Of a stretch of DNA of 64,000 bases, positions 10,438-22,889 are shown in pieces. Numbering within the stretch: the stretch's first letter is position 1; the number at the start of each line of letters is the position of its first letter. The notes under the pieces are model-generated. The model ran no database searches and was not told where the DNA came from. It was given only the letters and a program-made list of their open reading frames with translations. Location: positions 33,984,422-34,048,421 of the forward strand of contig NC_052349.1 in NCBI RefSeq assembly GCF_009727055.1, given 5' to 3'. Made by a program: the position numbers and the translations under genes. Source of the stretch: Benincasa hispida (taxonomy: Eukaryota > Streptophyta > Magnoliopsida > Cucurbitales > Cucurbitaceae).

Positions 10438-12401
10438 TGAAAAGATTGAATCCCTATGTAGAAACGATTTATCATTTCGCCCCAATTTTGTTACAGAAAA
10501 ATTACAGAACCAAAACATTAAGAATTAGGCTAAACATGCTTTATATAGTAATTAATTTGGGAAGATGAATTACAACCTTTGTAGAACCAATCCTCAAAGA
10601 CGTTTTTCCAATCTTCTAGATTCATTACAAGATCAAACCACGAGCAAGACAAAACCACCGATTTTCTCTGCTATTCTCTTTAGAACAAGGAAGCTCGTGG
10701 GAGCTTTTGTGTTCTGGAGAAGGGGAAGACAAAACCAGAAAATTCTTCTCCATTCTTTTTTTTTTTCACATGAGAGTGAAAGAGAGCTATTTTGTATCTC
10801 TTAGTCTTCTATGTGAGGGGAGTTAAATTACCTCACCCCACTAACCATTCCCTTACAACGCATGAGAGTTGACTGATTAATTTATTTAATTTTAAATTTA
10901 AATTAAACCTAATTTAATTTAGATAAATTAAATAAATAATTGACAAATTAACATTTACTTAATCTTTAATTAAATATCAAATATTTAATTAATTTAATAT
11001 TTTAATCATATTCAAATATTCTTTTCTCTCATAACCTATAGTTTAACATGAATCTCATTCACATTAAATTTAATATATAGGTTTAATATGAACTCATTCA
11101 TATTATTTAATATTTGAACTTCAAATATTATTCTCTCATATTATATAGTTTTAAATTTGAATATAATTTAAATAAACTATATATTATAATGTATCTTTAT
11201 ACATTATATTAAATTATATCGTATACAATAAATTTCCTTAAACAATAATTTGAACTCTTCAAATCTACAACACCTAAATTTCCTTGAACTCTTCAAATGT
11301 ACATTATATTAAATTGTATTGTATACAATAAATTTCCTTAAACAATAATTTGAACTCTTCAAATGTACAACATCTAAATCCTTGTTTAATCCCATCATGA
11401 GCTAGCAGAGGGACCTTATGAACCTACAGTTATAAGCTCCAATGATATGAGATTAATTAATTAAACTCTTTAATTGAATTAATCAACATTCATTAACTAT
11501 GAGACACTCCACTATAGACTGCATAGCCGCACATTTATGAACTATAGAATATTTATGTGTTTGTTGATTTTTAACCATTTTTTGAAAGTCAATCATTCAC
11601 AGGTTGTCCGTAACTACAACTGACTCAAATTACCATTTTACCCTTGTAGATACTTTTTGCTTGTTAAGTACCACTGATCCTCTAATGAACAATCTGTTTA
11701 TGGTCCAACCATAAAAAAAAATCTTTCTCAGGTCAATGAGAGGTTGAAGCCTCATTGTTCAAGTCCGAGAGTCAGCACTTGAGAGAAAAACATATCTACT
11801 TACCCTAAAAAAAGGAAGAAGTGAATTTCATCTTGTGGTGTTATGTTCCTAACTCCCCACTCGATATCGTCCTCAAGATGGTAGGCCTATCAAGTCGGCA
11901 ACCAGGGCCACTCTGACCCATATAAATCAAATAATAGCCTTCATGAGTAGGAGTCCGTAACTCACTCAAGATTCAGATTGAATTACATAGTAATCATTTG
12001 AAATATTAATCTCTTCAGTTAACGATATTATAAGGAAAGACTATATATTTCGCAGTCCAGTCTTATACAATCTCATTGCATAGGATACCTCTACTCATAT
12101 TTCTCTGCATTAACGATTTGAATCAAATCATTCGTAACAATTACAAAGTAAGTTGCATCCATGGTGTTACAGGATAAGACACCTAACCTTATCCATATAC
12201 TATAGATCTTTTAGGTTATTACTTGAACATGATTCACTTGTATGTTAGCTATATACTGTTCAAGTTACGTGAAAATAACTTCGAATCTTAGTTTATTGGA
12301 TTTGAAATAACGATTATTTATTAAAGGTAAATAACATTTTATTGATATAATAAATTTGTTTACAAATTTACAGACTACAAGATTTAACATAAATTCCAAC
12401 A
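10438..12401 (-). mobile_element. copia LTR (L2), 1.96 kb
   Basis: The low edge TGAAAAGATTGAATCCC matches the TGAATGGATCGAATCCC edge at 37691. The high edge TTCCAACA (12394-12401) is followed by the polypurine complement ATCTCCCACTTGTCC. Instead of a primer site on its low side it abuts RT sequence of int1, so L2 was joined there by deletion or recombination. It holds a 100-bp tandem duplication (11201-11395). Confidence 0.75.
11201..11395. repeat. 100-bp tandem duplication inside L2
   Basis: ACATTATATTAAATTATATC at 11201 recurs at 11301 with few changes (ATTATATC to ATTGTATT). The two copies share AATAAATTTCCTTAAACAAT and TTTGAACTCTTCAAAT. Other LTRs of the family have the segment once, so the duplication is private to this copy. 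Confidence 0.8.
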
Positions 12402-13798
12402 ATCTCCCACTTGTCCTAAAACTAGTGGGATGTACAATACATGAAAGTAAAATACAATAAACTAGGGCATATACTATACCTTATACATCTCCCACTTGCC
12501 CTAGATAAGATGAAGCATGTCCTATAGACCTAGACCTTCTAGATGACCCTTGAACACTTTAATCATGAGAGCCTTTGTAAACAGATCAGCAATGCTGTAC
12601 TTCGAAGCTATCTTCCTGACAATCACGTCTCCTCGTTGCACAATCTCTCACACCAGGTGATAGTTCTTTTCTATGTGCTTGCCATGCTTATGGCTACCAG
12701 CTTCTTTTGAATTTTCCACAGGACCACTATTATCACAATAAAGGGTGATAGTCCAGAACTTCCTTAGCCATACAACCTTTTCAGCAGCTTCACAAGCAAC
12801 TACATACTCTACCTCCATGGTGGAGTCAGTAATGCATCCTTGTTTGATGTTTGACCAAACTATAGCTCCTCCATTAAGAGTGAACACTGATCCTGATGTA
12901 GATTTTCTACAATCCTTATCAGTCTGAAAATTAGAGTTAGTGTATCCTGTAAGGATCAAATCCAACACCATACACAAACACATACACACTCGTTCTCCTA
13001 AGATACTTGAGAATTATATTAACCTTTGTTTAGTAATCAAATCCTGGATTAGATTGATACCTACTGATAATCCCAACTGCATAACAATTATCAGGCCTTG
13101 TACACAACATGGCGTATATGAGGCTACCCACAATTGATGCATAGGGAATACGTCTTATTTTCTCAACCTTTTAAGGAGTCTTCGGTTAGCATTTGAACTA
13201 GGAATAAAACATTCCTCCGTTAAAACAAATCTCAGACCATCAACTACTAATATCGTGTTTATGTTTGATTTCCAGTTGGAGTAACCCTCTCCATTAAATT
13301 TTTTTGAAGCAAGAAGTTGTATTATCGAGTTCGACAGTGCTGAAAAATAAACAAATTCTATTAAACTTATGCATCTAAATCCAATTTTAGCAAAAGTAAT
13401 AAAGTACCCATATTTCTTTATTTATTTGCAACGATACTTTAGTGATTTAGAATAGTTGCTATAGAGGAGCAGTCAAATATTCCTTCACTAAAGCAAGACA
13501 ATCCTGACCAAATGCTATATCTAGAATAACTCTTTATTCTTATAGTTTGTTTTGTTATCATTTTCGGTCAAGAACTTTACTAACGATTAGTAACTCTTAT
13601 AAGTGTGACCCGCCTTTTTTAGATCTTATAGAACAGTATGAACATGCCCCCGAATTGAAAGACAATGTTCAAGACGGAACTATAAGACCTTATTCATTTC
13701 TGAAGCTTGGGTTGTTCCGAATCCTAAAAATGACAGCAGGCACAACATAGGAATCTCAAGGTTCAAACTAATGGAGGAGACCGTAGGATGTGTTGACT
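12402..13798 (-). pseudogene. copia internal region with pol tail fused to gag start (int2)
   Basis: Immediately inside LTR L2 is the minus-strand end of pol. Positions 12648-12989 read LILTGYTNSNFQTDKDCRKS, then STSGSVFTLNGGAIVW and MEVEYVVACEAAEKVVWLRK. These are RNase H landmarks; the usual YTDSDF reads YTNSNF. At about 13180 the sequence jumps to the gag N-terminus, recognisable on the minus strand as NTILVVDGLRFVLTEE (13215-13345). The 5' leader follows, up to LTR L3. Most of gag, protease, integrase and RT are therefore missing in one deletion. No primer site is seen at 13798. Confidence 0.75.
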
Positions 13799-15734
13799 GT
13801 TGGAAAATATCAACATGAAGTGCAAGCAACAAGGATCAATAAGCATTCTAATTCATTAATTTTGGCTATCAATTAAGCATGCTTATACACTAATAAGAGG
13901 GTTTCAAGACATACCTTTGTAGAATCACTTGAATCTCAAATTCAGCTGCAAGTCTTCTCCAAATCTTCTTATGAATCACCTCAAGGCCTTCTCTACCATT
14001 CTCTTGGAGCCTTAGATTTAGTTATGGGGCTAAAAAAAGCTTGAATAAAAGAAAATTTGGAGAAGAGGCACACTGCAGCACCTTGGAAGAACACTTTCTT
14101 CAACTAGAAAGTTTTTCAGCAAAAACCCATCAAGTGCTTCAGTTTTGCATGCACGATTCTCATCCCAATCTCTTTTATCTATTGCAAGACCATCATGCAA
14201 AATAGGTTGTTGCATGAGGAGCAGCTCATGCTCGGAGATTGATTCAAGAATACGGTGGGAAATGAGTGAGCTAGTTGATGAAGAATGTGGAATTCTCTCA
14301 CTTTTCCATTTTCTACCTTTTCCATTTTTTTTTATTTTCAAATTAATTTCCAATATCAATTTTGTTTTCAAAATTGGAAAATTTTATTAATTTTACAAAA
14401 TTAATTCATTAATTAATCTTCTAATAAAATTAATAACAATTAATTAATTAAATAATTTAATCAATTCTAATTAATTCAATATCAAATATTAAATTGATTA
14501 AACACTAATTCCACCATCATGAATCCCTATTCATGAATTTAATATTTAAATCATATTTAAATATTAATTGATTCTCCGATTCCGTTTAATTCAAAAATTA
14601 AACGCGTAATTACATTATATATAATTACTAATTCCTTTAAATCTAATTTGAATATTTCAAATTAACTTTTCATGCCACTCTAAGGCTAATCCATTTACGA
14701 GCTAGTAGGAGGACCTCGTGGATCTACAGATCATGGGCTCCAACGATCTGAGACTAATTAGCTAAACTCTTTACATCGAATTAACCCTCATTGGTTAACT
14801 AATGGGTCACTCCATTAAAACCCATAGTTGCACTTCCCTCATTGTATATATATTATGTCCACTTGATATAACCATGATTAGTAAGTTAACCCTTCATAGG
14901 TTGTTTGTAATAACGGCTAGGTCAAAATTCTGTTTCACCCCTGAGATTACCTCTTGTTCCTTAAGTCCCACTAATCCTCTAATGAACAATTGGTTTGTGA
15001 TTCAATCAACAAACTATGTCCCTCTCGGGCCAATAATAGGCTGGGGCCCCTTATTCAAGACTCGAAGTTAGCACTTGGAACAACCTCTCTACTATCCTTG
15101 AAAGCGGGTAGGAGTGAATTCCATCTTGCACCCTATGTCCCCAACTATCTACCTATTCTGACCTCTAAAATAGAGGTTAATTGAGCCGGCGTTGTTGAGC
15201 CTACTCTCACCTATGAAAATCTAAGGATAATTTTGAATAAACAAGAGTTCATATTTAGCTCATTAAGGTTAAGTTACCTAGGTCATCGCTTTGAAATAGT
15301 CAGTCTTAAGTAGTAATCAACGTTATAAAGTAAGTGTGACTAATTTCGTGGTCCGATCTTGTACAAACCCATTGCACAGGATGCCCCCACTCCTCATGTC
15401 ATAACATGTACGAATTAGGATTACATCGTCTGTAGCACTTTACAACTCCTTTATAACATCTACAGAGTGAGCCGCATCCAATAGTGTTACCAGAATAAAG
15501 CACCTAACCTCATTCATATACTATAGATCATTTTGACTATTTACTCGAACCTGATCCATTTTTCTGGCTCCACATAAAGTTCAAGTACTCATGTAATAGT
15601 CATGGATTTTTTAGTTTATTGGATTTATTTCTAAAACGAAATAAGCAATTCATATATTCAATAACAACTTATTGAATTTTCAGAATAAGTTTTATTGGTT
15701 ACAAACCACGAGTTTTAGGACATAAAACCCAATA
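13799..15734 (-). mobile_element. copia LTR (L3), 1.9 kb
   Basis: The low edge TGTTGGAAAATATCAAC is followed by AATAAGCATTCTAATTCATT. The high edge is eroded (CCCAATA at 15728-15734 for CCCAACA), next to a polypurine complement CTCTCACTTGG. The outer words GGACATAAAACCC and TAGTTTATTGGATTTATT match the solo LTR at 34525-36525 read in reverse, so these two are the same subfamily. Confidence 0.7.
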
Positions 15735-16650
15735 AACTCTCACTTGGATTAAAATTCCAGTGGTAACCAATATATTTGAATATATAATACTAAGTTTTTT
15801 TTTAGTTTTACAGAGAAATACAATAAACTAGGGCATCACATACCTATGGTTTACAATCGGTATCCCATATCCATTTTTCTCTCATTTGCCCTAGGTTATA
15901 TACCTGGTAGTCCTAGTCTTACTAGGAGATTCCCAAACACTTAGCTGAGAGAATCTTTGTGAAGATGTTAATGTAGAATAGACTTCTTATTAAACTATAT
16001 GAGGAATGCATCTTATTCTCACAACACTTGTTTCTCAATAATGGCTAGGAAGTCATATATTCCTCCTACTACATCGAGGTACTCTCAACTCTTTGAGTAA
16101 GACGCATCTAACCTGTCTAAACAACTTTTGTTTAGAGTGTCAATTTTAATCAATAACTCTTAATCGATATATGCAAGCTTTTATGGAAATAAATAATACA
16201 TGGTGCTCTTTGAACAATAATCCAATAATTGGAATGATGTTAGGGAAAATCATTTAAGGCAACTACAAAGTTTTTCACTGGATTTCATGTTCTATCAAAT
16301 AGACCTAGAAATCTTAAACCTTTCTATACTTTGATCCAATCAAAGTATTTCGGTTTTATTTATCTAACAATTTTTGTACACTTTGAACTTTTCAAGTGTT
16401 CTAAACTTATCACTTAGGTTAAATAACTATTTTTCTTGATTGATTTCTGGCCGTTTTAAATATCTGAATATTTGCACATGGTTTTTAACTAGGTTGGTTC
16501 CTAATAGAAGTTGCTATGCAGTAGAACAAACATAACTTTTGCTAATGAATATTTCATTTACAAAAATATATACAACTTGTTATTTACAAACAAAATAAAC
16601 TAACTTTTATTACAATAACAAAAGTTGATAAACCCATCTTCAGACAACAA
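15735..16650 (-). other. 3' internal end of a copia element plus unresolved sequence
   Basis: Bases 15735-15975 are the end of a minus-strand copia internal region. They hold a polypurine complement, CAATAAACTAGGGCATCACA, a second polypurine-like CTCATTTGCCCTAGG (15881-15895) and decayed RNase H tail codons. From about 15976 to 16650 I see no recognisable coding sequence; it may be a deleted pol region or unrelated DNA. Confidence 0.5.
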
Positions 16651-16656
16651 CATCTT

Positions 16657-17575
16657 TTACTCGTCATGTTGAGTACAATCAGCAATCTTCAGAAATGAGT
16701 TTGCCTGTTTTGCTTTCTCTGCTCTCTTCTCAACAAGGTACTGAGGGCAATTTCTTTTCCAGTGCCCTTCCTCATTGAAGTGGAAACACTTTCCTTTGTC
16801 TGCAACGTTAGCCTTGCCATTTCTACTAGCTGTTTTCTTTTTCCCTTTCCCTTTGTTTTTTTTAACAGGAATACTCTTACTCTGTGAAGAGGAAGCAACA
16901 TCAAGCTTTTTGGAGGACATTCCTCTCTTCTCAGCGGTAATAACATGTACTTCTGGTTCCAGACCTTTAGCTCTCATCATAGTTTGGTAAGCTTGTAGTT
17001 CATTTAGAAGAGTAGTTAAGTTGTATTCTATTTTATTCATAAGCGCATTTTTGAAGAAATGCAGAAAACTCTTCAAAAGAGATTCTAGAATAAAACCGAC
17101 TTGACTTCTCTCGTCAATGACAGCCTCATTTACTTCCGCCACATTGAAATGGACCATCATGTCTAGGACATATTCTCTAACAGAGGCCTCTTCTTTCATA
17201 TGGCAGTTGTAAACATATTTAATAGTATCATGCCTTAGGGAGAAGGACAGTTGTCTGAACATCCCACATAGAGATTCCATAATCTCTTTGGCAGTACTTA
17301 TACTCTCATGTTTCTTCGCCAAGACATCAGATATCCTGGCAAGGATATAGGCACAGGCTTTTTCATTCACCCTAATCCATCTATCGTATGCATCCCGAAT
17401 AGTTCAGTTTGCATTTGAGCCAGGAATGGGAGGACAATCCTCTATTAAAATGAACCGTAAATCGTCTATCACCAGAATAGTATTTAGGTTTGATTCCAAG
17501 TTGCATAATTATCCCCAATCAGTTTATCAGACGCCAACAATTGTACTAGTGAACTTGTCATTCTGAAAAATATAA
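16657..17575 (-). pseudogene. copia gag with mutated zinc knuckle (int3)
   Basis: The longest uninterrupted gag frame here covers 16657-17370 (237 codons): AYILARISDVLAKKHESIST, IMESLCGMFRQ, a UBN2/Retrotran_gag_2-type helical domain, then a basic tract (KKNKGKGKKKTASRNGK). It ends in a CCHC-like knuckle, CFHFNEEGHWKRNC. The pattern CX2CX4HX4C has Phe at the second Cys, so zinc binding is probably lost. Upstream (17371-17575), after a stop, the gag N-terminus continues as SLVQLLASDKLIGDNYATW in broken frames. Gag would package RNA into cytoplasmic particles. No protease follows on its 3' side. Confidence 0.8.
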
Positions 17576-18603
17576 ACAAATTTTATCAGTGAATTTCTTT
17601 TTATAAAACCAATCAAGTTTTAGCAAAGTAATAATATACCCAAGATTATTTTTGCAACGATACTACAACAAGACATTCTTGACTAAATACTATCTCCAGA
17701 ATAACTCATATTTTGATAGTTATTTAGCTTTCGTTTTTTGTTAGAAATTACTAACTTTTTAGTAATTCTGTAAGTGTAAGTCTCTGTTTTTAGACCTCAG
17801 AAGCCGATCCCAACAATGCTCCCGAAGTTGGAAAGTCAAAGTTGAAATCGACTTTAGAAATCCTATCCATTTATGGAGTTTTAGTTGTTCCGAATCCTAT
17901 GTTAAAACCCTCCGAGGGGATAGCCGTCGTTAAATGAATAGCGAGGCCGACTTAAAGACGATAAGCATGCGCAACATAGAAATCTCAGGGTTCAAACTAA
18001 CAGAGAGACTGTAGAATATGTTGAAACATATCCTTCACCCATTTACTATGTACTAATTCCCCCATTCGCTTTGGTCTTGATCTCATGACGAACACTTTCC
18101 GCATGGAGGTGAATCTCAAGGTGACACGAAGTGTGCACAGATCTCACAGTGGGAATTATCTAGGGATGTGAAAATTGAAATCAATATATCGTATATTTTA
18201 TTTTCCATTGAACAACTTCCCCTCATTCACCATGATTAATTCACGCAAACACTTTCCGAATGAAGGTCACTCCCAGGGTGACACAAAGTGTCGCATGAAC
18301 CTTTCGTTGTTAACATCTTGAGAATGTGAAAATTTAAAACCAAAACATCACATTTGATTTTAATGTGAACAACTTCCCCTATTCACCAAAGTCTCGATTC
18401 ATGTAAATACTTTCTAAATGAAGGTCACTCCCATGGTGACACGAAGTGCCACATGAATTTCGATCGTGAACTTTTAGAAACGTGAGAGCTAAAAGTAATC
18501 ATATCATATATGTTTATTAATCTCCCCTTGAAGTGTTCTAACATATCATATACATTATTTTATTTTCATTGAAGTGTTCTAATAGCATATAATATATGTT
18601 ATT
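17576..18603 (-). other. copia 5' leader with 158-bp tandem repeats
   Basis: Non-coding leader between gag (17575) and LTR L4 (18604). It has three tandem copies, starting near 18059, 18219 and 18376, of a unit with CATTCRCC, ACACTTTCCGNATG, AGGTSACTCCCAGGGTGAC and ACGAAGTG. Related, less regular copies occur in leaders at 32130-32290 and 45470-45720. No tRNA-Met primer site is left next to L4. Confidence 0.7.
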
Positions 18604-20312
18604 TGAAGGAACTCTTATATAAGAGTAACTATGAGCGGAAATAGATCTTTCTAATTCATTGTGACAGAATTTCCACATATACATTCACACATACAGATAT
18701 GCATTAACAAGACTCACTAGACCAGCAAGCAATCGTTCAGCACCTCTCCGGTCGTCTACCACGAACGGCTTCGCACGAATAGCAGGAAATGGGGACGACA
18801 CCACCACCCGGAGCCCATAGTATTCTCGGAGTGAGAATCCAAAGTGTGGGCACTGTTCGGATTTGGTAAAGGTGAGGAGGAAAGGCGTGTACAAAGATCA
18901 AGCAAGTGGGAGAAGAGAACAACTATCATATAGTCAGGGTGCTTGATCGTTTAGGCGAGGTACACGATCGTGTAGGAAAAGCTAGGCGATTGTCTATACG
19001 ATTATTTAGTAAAGCTCGGGCACTAAGCGATCTTATAGTAAATGGTAAGCAATCATTCAGGAAAGCATGCGTGGGTGAATGCGATCGTTTAGTAAGCTGG
19101 CGGTATCGTATAGGCTCTTAAAATACTAAGCGATGGAATGCAAATTACACCGTGAGAAATTATGCGTATATTTTGCCAAATGAAAACCATTTTCATTTTA
19201 TTCTTCATTTACGAAAACTGAATTGAACTTCAAACTAACGCATGATTACGGAGAAAATGCCTGAGCAATTATCGCATAACTGTCCAAGTAATAAAATAAT
19301 AAATATAATCATATTATATTCATAACCTATAGTTTGATATCATATATCAACCATAGTGTTTTCTCCTCTGCTTGATATAAATCATATTTATATCTAATTT
19401 CCTTCAAATTAATGTATCTCATATATTTAGTCAATCATATCATATATAATTAACCATTTCAATTATATCATATATAATCGAACTTCCTCTTGTCAATTTG
19501 AACATTTCAAACTGACCCAAAAACTGATTCTCAACTTGTATCCAAGCTTCCAAGGGGACCTTATGAACCTATGGCTCGAAGCTCCAACGGTACGTAAATA
19601 GCTGACTAAACTCTTTAGCCACGAGATCCACCATTCGTATATTTCCAGGCATTCCACTAAAGACCGACAACTGAACTCTTCTTACCACAGATATATTTTT
19701 ATGTCCATCGAATATAACCAATCATCAGTACGATAACTCTTCATAGATGATCGTAAGTACTGCTGGACCAATTTACCATTTTGCCCTTGTAGTCACATCT
19801 TACTCCTTAAGTACCACTGATCCCTTTTATGAACAATACAACATAGTCCTACTATGTGTGAACACCTCTTAGGCCATGAGAAGGTGTATGGCGCCACATC
19901 GTTCAAGCCCCGGGATCAGCCCTTAAGGGAGCAATCTATCTACTTACCCCTACTTTGGGGAAGGAGTGAATTCCATCTTGTGTAGCTGAGTTCCCAGCTT
20001 CCAATTCAAACGAATCTCCAAAGTGGTAGGTTTGACTCGGTGGCTTGGCCACTTGCACCCATGCAAATCAAAGGATTGCCTTCAATGGCAAGAGCTCCCA
20101 ACTCATTCAAGATTGAGGCATGTTACCTATGGTCATCCGTGTGAAGTGAAGTCTTTGTCATGAATGGCGTTATATAATGAGACGTTAACATTTCGTGGTC
20201 AGGTCTTATACAAACTCTTTGTATAGGATGTCCCTGCTTGTGTGTCCCCACACGAATGATCAGGATCAAACCATCTGTGGCAATTCACAACACTTGTAAC
20301 CATTCCTAAACA
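18604..20312 (-). mobile_element. copia LTR (L4), outer end lost
   Basis: The low edge TGAAGGAACTCTTATATAAG matches the solo LTR edge at 54429 (TGAAGGAACTCTTATC). The body shares GTATTCTCGGNGTGAGAATCC, the GATCGTTTAG array (18928-19130), the CTATAG AT-rich middle and TTATACAAACTC...TATAGGA. It breaks off around 20312, before the TTTATTGG and CCAACA edge words. Confidence 0.75.
18928..19130. repeat. degenerate GATCGTTTAG array in L4
   Basis: About eight units of a loose consensus (A/C)GATCGTNTAG at irregular 15-35 bp spacing: TTGATCGTTTAGG, ACACGATCGTGTAGG, GCGATTGTCTATACGATTATTTAG, GCGATCGTTTAGTAAGC and others. Several are preceded by ATCGT or TATAC so that ATCGTNTANACGAT can fold back on itself. 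Confidence 0.8.
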
Positions 20313-20640
20313 TGGATACTACATATTACAACACTTTATATCATACTTTCAATGCATGTCACATGCTTCCTATGGTGGAATTTTAAATCTACATGGCATA
20401 CTGTATGCACATACAAGATTTACTTAATTAGAACATACATCACATATAGAAATAATTAAACACAAACTGACATGGTTTTAGTTTTGGCATTTTCAAGCAA
20501 ACCAAAGCTTAAATATTACAAGGACCAGTAAGAAACAGCTCTAAAACTCTTCCAGACTGTTTGAATCGCTCCAAATCGGACCTGAACAACTTAAAGGGAT
20601 GTGAACCACCTGAACCGAACCATCCAAATCCATACTATAT
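20313..20640. other. unassigned spacer between LTR and RT fragment
   Basis: No LTR words and no coding signal. A TATCATACTTTCAATGC stretch and a mixed-composition tract lead into the RT fragment. It may be residual DNA at a recombination joint. Confidence 0.4.
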
Positions 20641-21182
20641 GATCGCAGTATCAAACCGAATGTTACAAAATTGAGACATCTGTTTCAGCCTATAAACGAA
20701 CCAGTTCAGTTTGTAAACCTTTTGCTCATGACTTTGGGCAATGAATCTATCGAGTTGCACCATGTAAATGGTCTGCTCAAGATTATCATTCAGAAAGGTC
20801 GTCTTGATGTCCAATTTGCCAGATCTCATAATTATAATAAGTTTCAATGGACAGGAGGATGTGGATCGACTTTAACATGGGAACATGCAAGAAAGTCTCC
20901 TTATAGTCGACTCCCTCTACCTGGGTTACCCTTTGCCACAAGTTGAGTCTTGAAGATTTGCACCTTCCCATCAGCACCACGTTTCCTCTTGTAGATCCAT
21001 TTACATCCTATAGGTCTTACCCCATTAGGCTGATCTACAAAATCCTAAACTGATTTGAAGTACATCGACTCCATCTCGAGATCCATGGCTTTGACTCGTT
21101 CATCCAGGTCTATATCCTCCATTGCCTTCTGATAAGATAACGGATCCTCAACGTCGCCATCTGCTACCATAGCTAAGATTTC
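20635..21182 (-). pseudogene. copia reverse transcriptase N-terminal fragment (int4)
   Basis: A minus-strand RT piece. From its N-terminal side (21182 downwards) it shows ERVKAMDLEMESMYF, VRPIGCKWIYKRKRG, then frame-broken TQVEGVDYKETF and MLKSIHILLSI. It continues KLDIKTTFLNDNLEQTIYMV and KVYKLNWFVYRLKQ, where relatives read MDVKTAFLNG and LNRSIYGLKQ. It ends before the YVDD box. Its upstream end is cut by the start of a Ty3/gypsy LTR at about 21183-21191. Confidence 0.8.
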
Positions 21183-21190
21183 TGTGAAAA

Positions 21191-22852
21191 TGATAACAAG
21201 TAGAAATGCACGTTATTACAATGCTAAGTTATAAAACGATGCAGGTTTGCGTTGATAAAAATATACAAGATTGCGTCCAAAAAGCATTAAGTTCACAATA
21301 TTATGGTCGCATGCGTCCATCGCATGAAAATAGTTAGCTTATGTATTTTTATGCAGAATATGCGTTGACGCAAGGAGGAAAATGCGATCACAAGAAATCA
21401 ACGACCGAGTGCGTCAAGAGATTATGTTAACGCAAGGCTATGCGATCATTTGCACTCGTAAATATCTACTCAAGAAGGTTGCCACATAGAGCTGGCGTAA
21501 CTTTGGTGGGCGCATCTGAGTGAAAAGCATAATAAATCACGATGGGACAGAAAACTGATGACTGTCCATTCCGAATTAAGTTGACAAGCCGTTAACGAAC
21601 TACTGTAGCAAGTACACTCAACTTTTCGATGACAAATATTTGGCGCATCAGACAGAGAATTAATGCCATCCCATCAGTGCAATCATACGAGAGAAGAAGC
21701 CTTTCACCTCGAAGCTCTATAAATACCAGAGGCCACCTTCATTCAAGGAGTTCGTCGTGTTCGACAGTTAGATAATTTTCTCTATAGTTAGAAGTAGCCT
21801 TGTTCTTAGTTTTTTTTTTTTAATTTAGAAGGCGGAAGCGAGGGAGTGAGATTGTACCGAGAAATCATTCCGATGAACTTGGAAGAGTGCCGAAAGCGTC
21901 GAGATTAGAGAGACGGCCAACTCCGGCGGAAGCAGGAACATCTTTTGAACAAAATAGAGTTAACAGTGTAAAAGCCTTGGGAAGCAAGGGATTGCTACCA
22001 AGCTCTCTATCCTTATCTTCCATAGTCATTTTGTACTTTGAACTTATCTATAGAAATGGAATTTACTTCTTTATATCTGTTCACTCTCTGTTTATTACAC
22101 ATGAGTAGCTAAATCTGTCAATGGGTGGAGAAGCACTTAGCTAGCATAACTGGGGATCTTCATTCTATGTGATTATCTTGTTTTATGTATGCATCATTCA
22201 TCCATTAGAGATACTCGAGAGGGTAGTCTAAGGATAGAATCTAGGCTTGGAAAAGTCAGCTTAGAATCTAGGCTCGGGAGAGTCAGATTAGAAACGCATA
22301 ATCAAGAGATAGAAGCTTAGGAATAAGCATTGTTTGCTATTAACGCATCACATACATCCTAGAGATAGGTTATGATTGTATGCGGTCACCTTGTCTTTGT
22401 GTGCATCTTGCATCATCGCATAGGCAAGAAGTAGAGACTTAGGAATAAGCTCTATAGATATTATTGCATTCATCGCATGCATCCTAGAATTATGAGTTAC
22501 CGCATTTGCATTGGAAAATGCTTTGTTAGTCGCATAGTTTGAACGCATTCTCGGGAAATGCTAGCTAAAGACCTTCTCAACCCATTCCTCTACATACTCA
22601 GTGTATCTGCCACATAATTAATCTTTCTCAAATCCGCCGCTTACTTTTTACACCGCAAACAACAACCCAACAACTCTTTGATTTATTGGTTACCGCAAAG
22701 TCGTCTTAAAAATTATTATCGCATATTGTTTTCCTTAGTACCTGAGTTCGACCCTGGACTTACTAGAAAACTCAGTAGGATTTATACTTGGATTCTGCTC
22801 AGAAAACTTGTTGCACAACACATTTCTCATCACCGCAATTCATTTCTCATCA
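21191..22852 (+). mobile_element. Ty3/gypsy (Athila/Tat-like) LTR
   Basis: Starts TGATAACAAGTAGAAATGC (an alternative start is TGTGAAAATG at 21183) and ends ...TTCTCATCA at 22852. It is rich in GCGATC, GCATCGCAT and TTGCG words unlike the copia LTRs. The call rests on the primer site that follows and on the gag behind it. There is no matching 3' LTR in the window, so this is the left half of a broken element. Length of about 1.66 kb fits Athila/Tat elements. Confidence 0.75.
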
Positions 22853-22858
22853 AGTTTT

Positions 22859-22876
22859 TGGCGCCGTTGCCTAGGA
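22859..22876 (+). promoter_or_regulatory. gypsy primer binding site, tRNA-Asp type
   Basis: TGGCGCCGTTGCC followed by TAGGA, six bases after the LTR end. TGGCGCCGTTGCCGGGGA is the well-known tRNA-Asp-complementary site of Athila/Tat retrotransposons, so this copy has a two-base change in its second half. Confidence 0.85.
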
Positions 22877-22889
22877 CTTTGGCAATTCA

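Noticed and set aside
14030..14390. Overlapping open frames on both strands in LTR L3
   Set aside because: They lie in the non-coding leader side of an LTR; neither shows a domain, and sister LTRs break the frames.
18685..19121. Several open frames across the GATCGTTTAG array
   Set aside because: Created by the repeat and by stop-poor GC-richer LTR sequence, not conserved in L13 or L14.
18928..19130. GATCGTTTAG array as telomere-like or satellite DNA
   Set aside because: Unit is not TTTAGGG, spacing is irregular, and the arrays are confined to LTRs.
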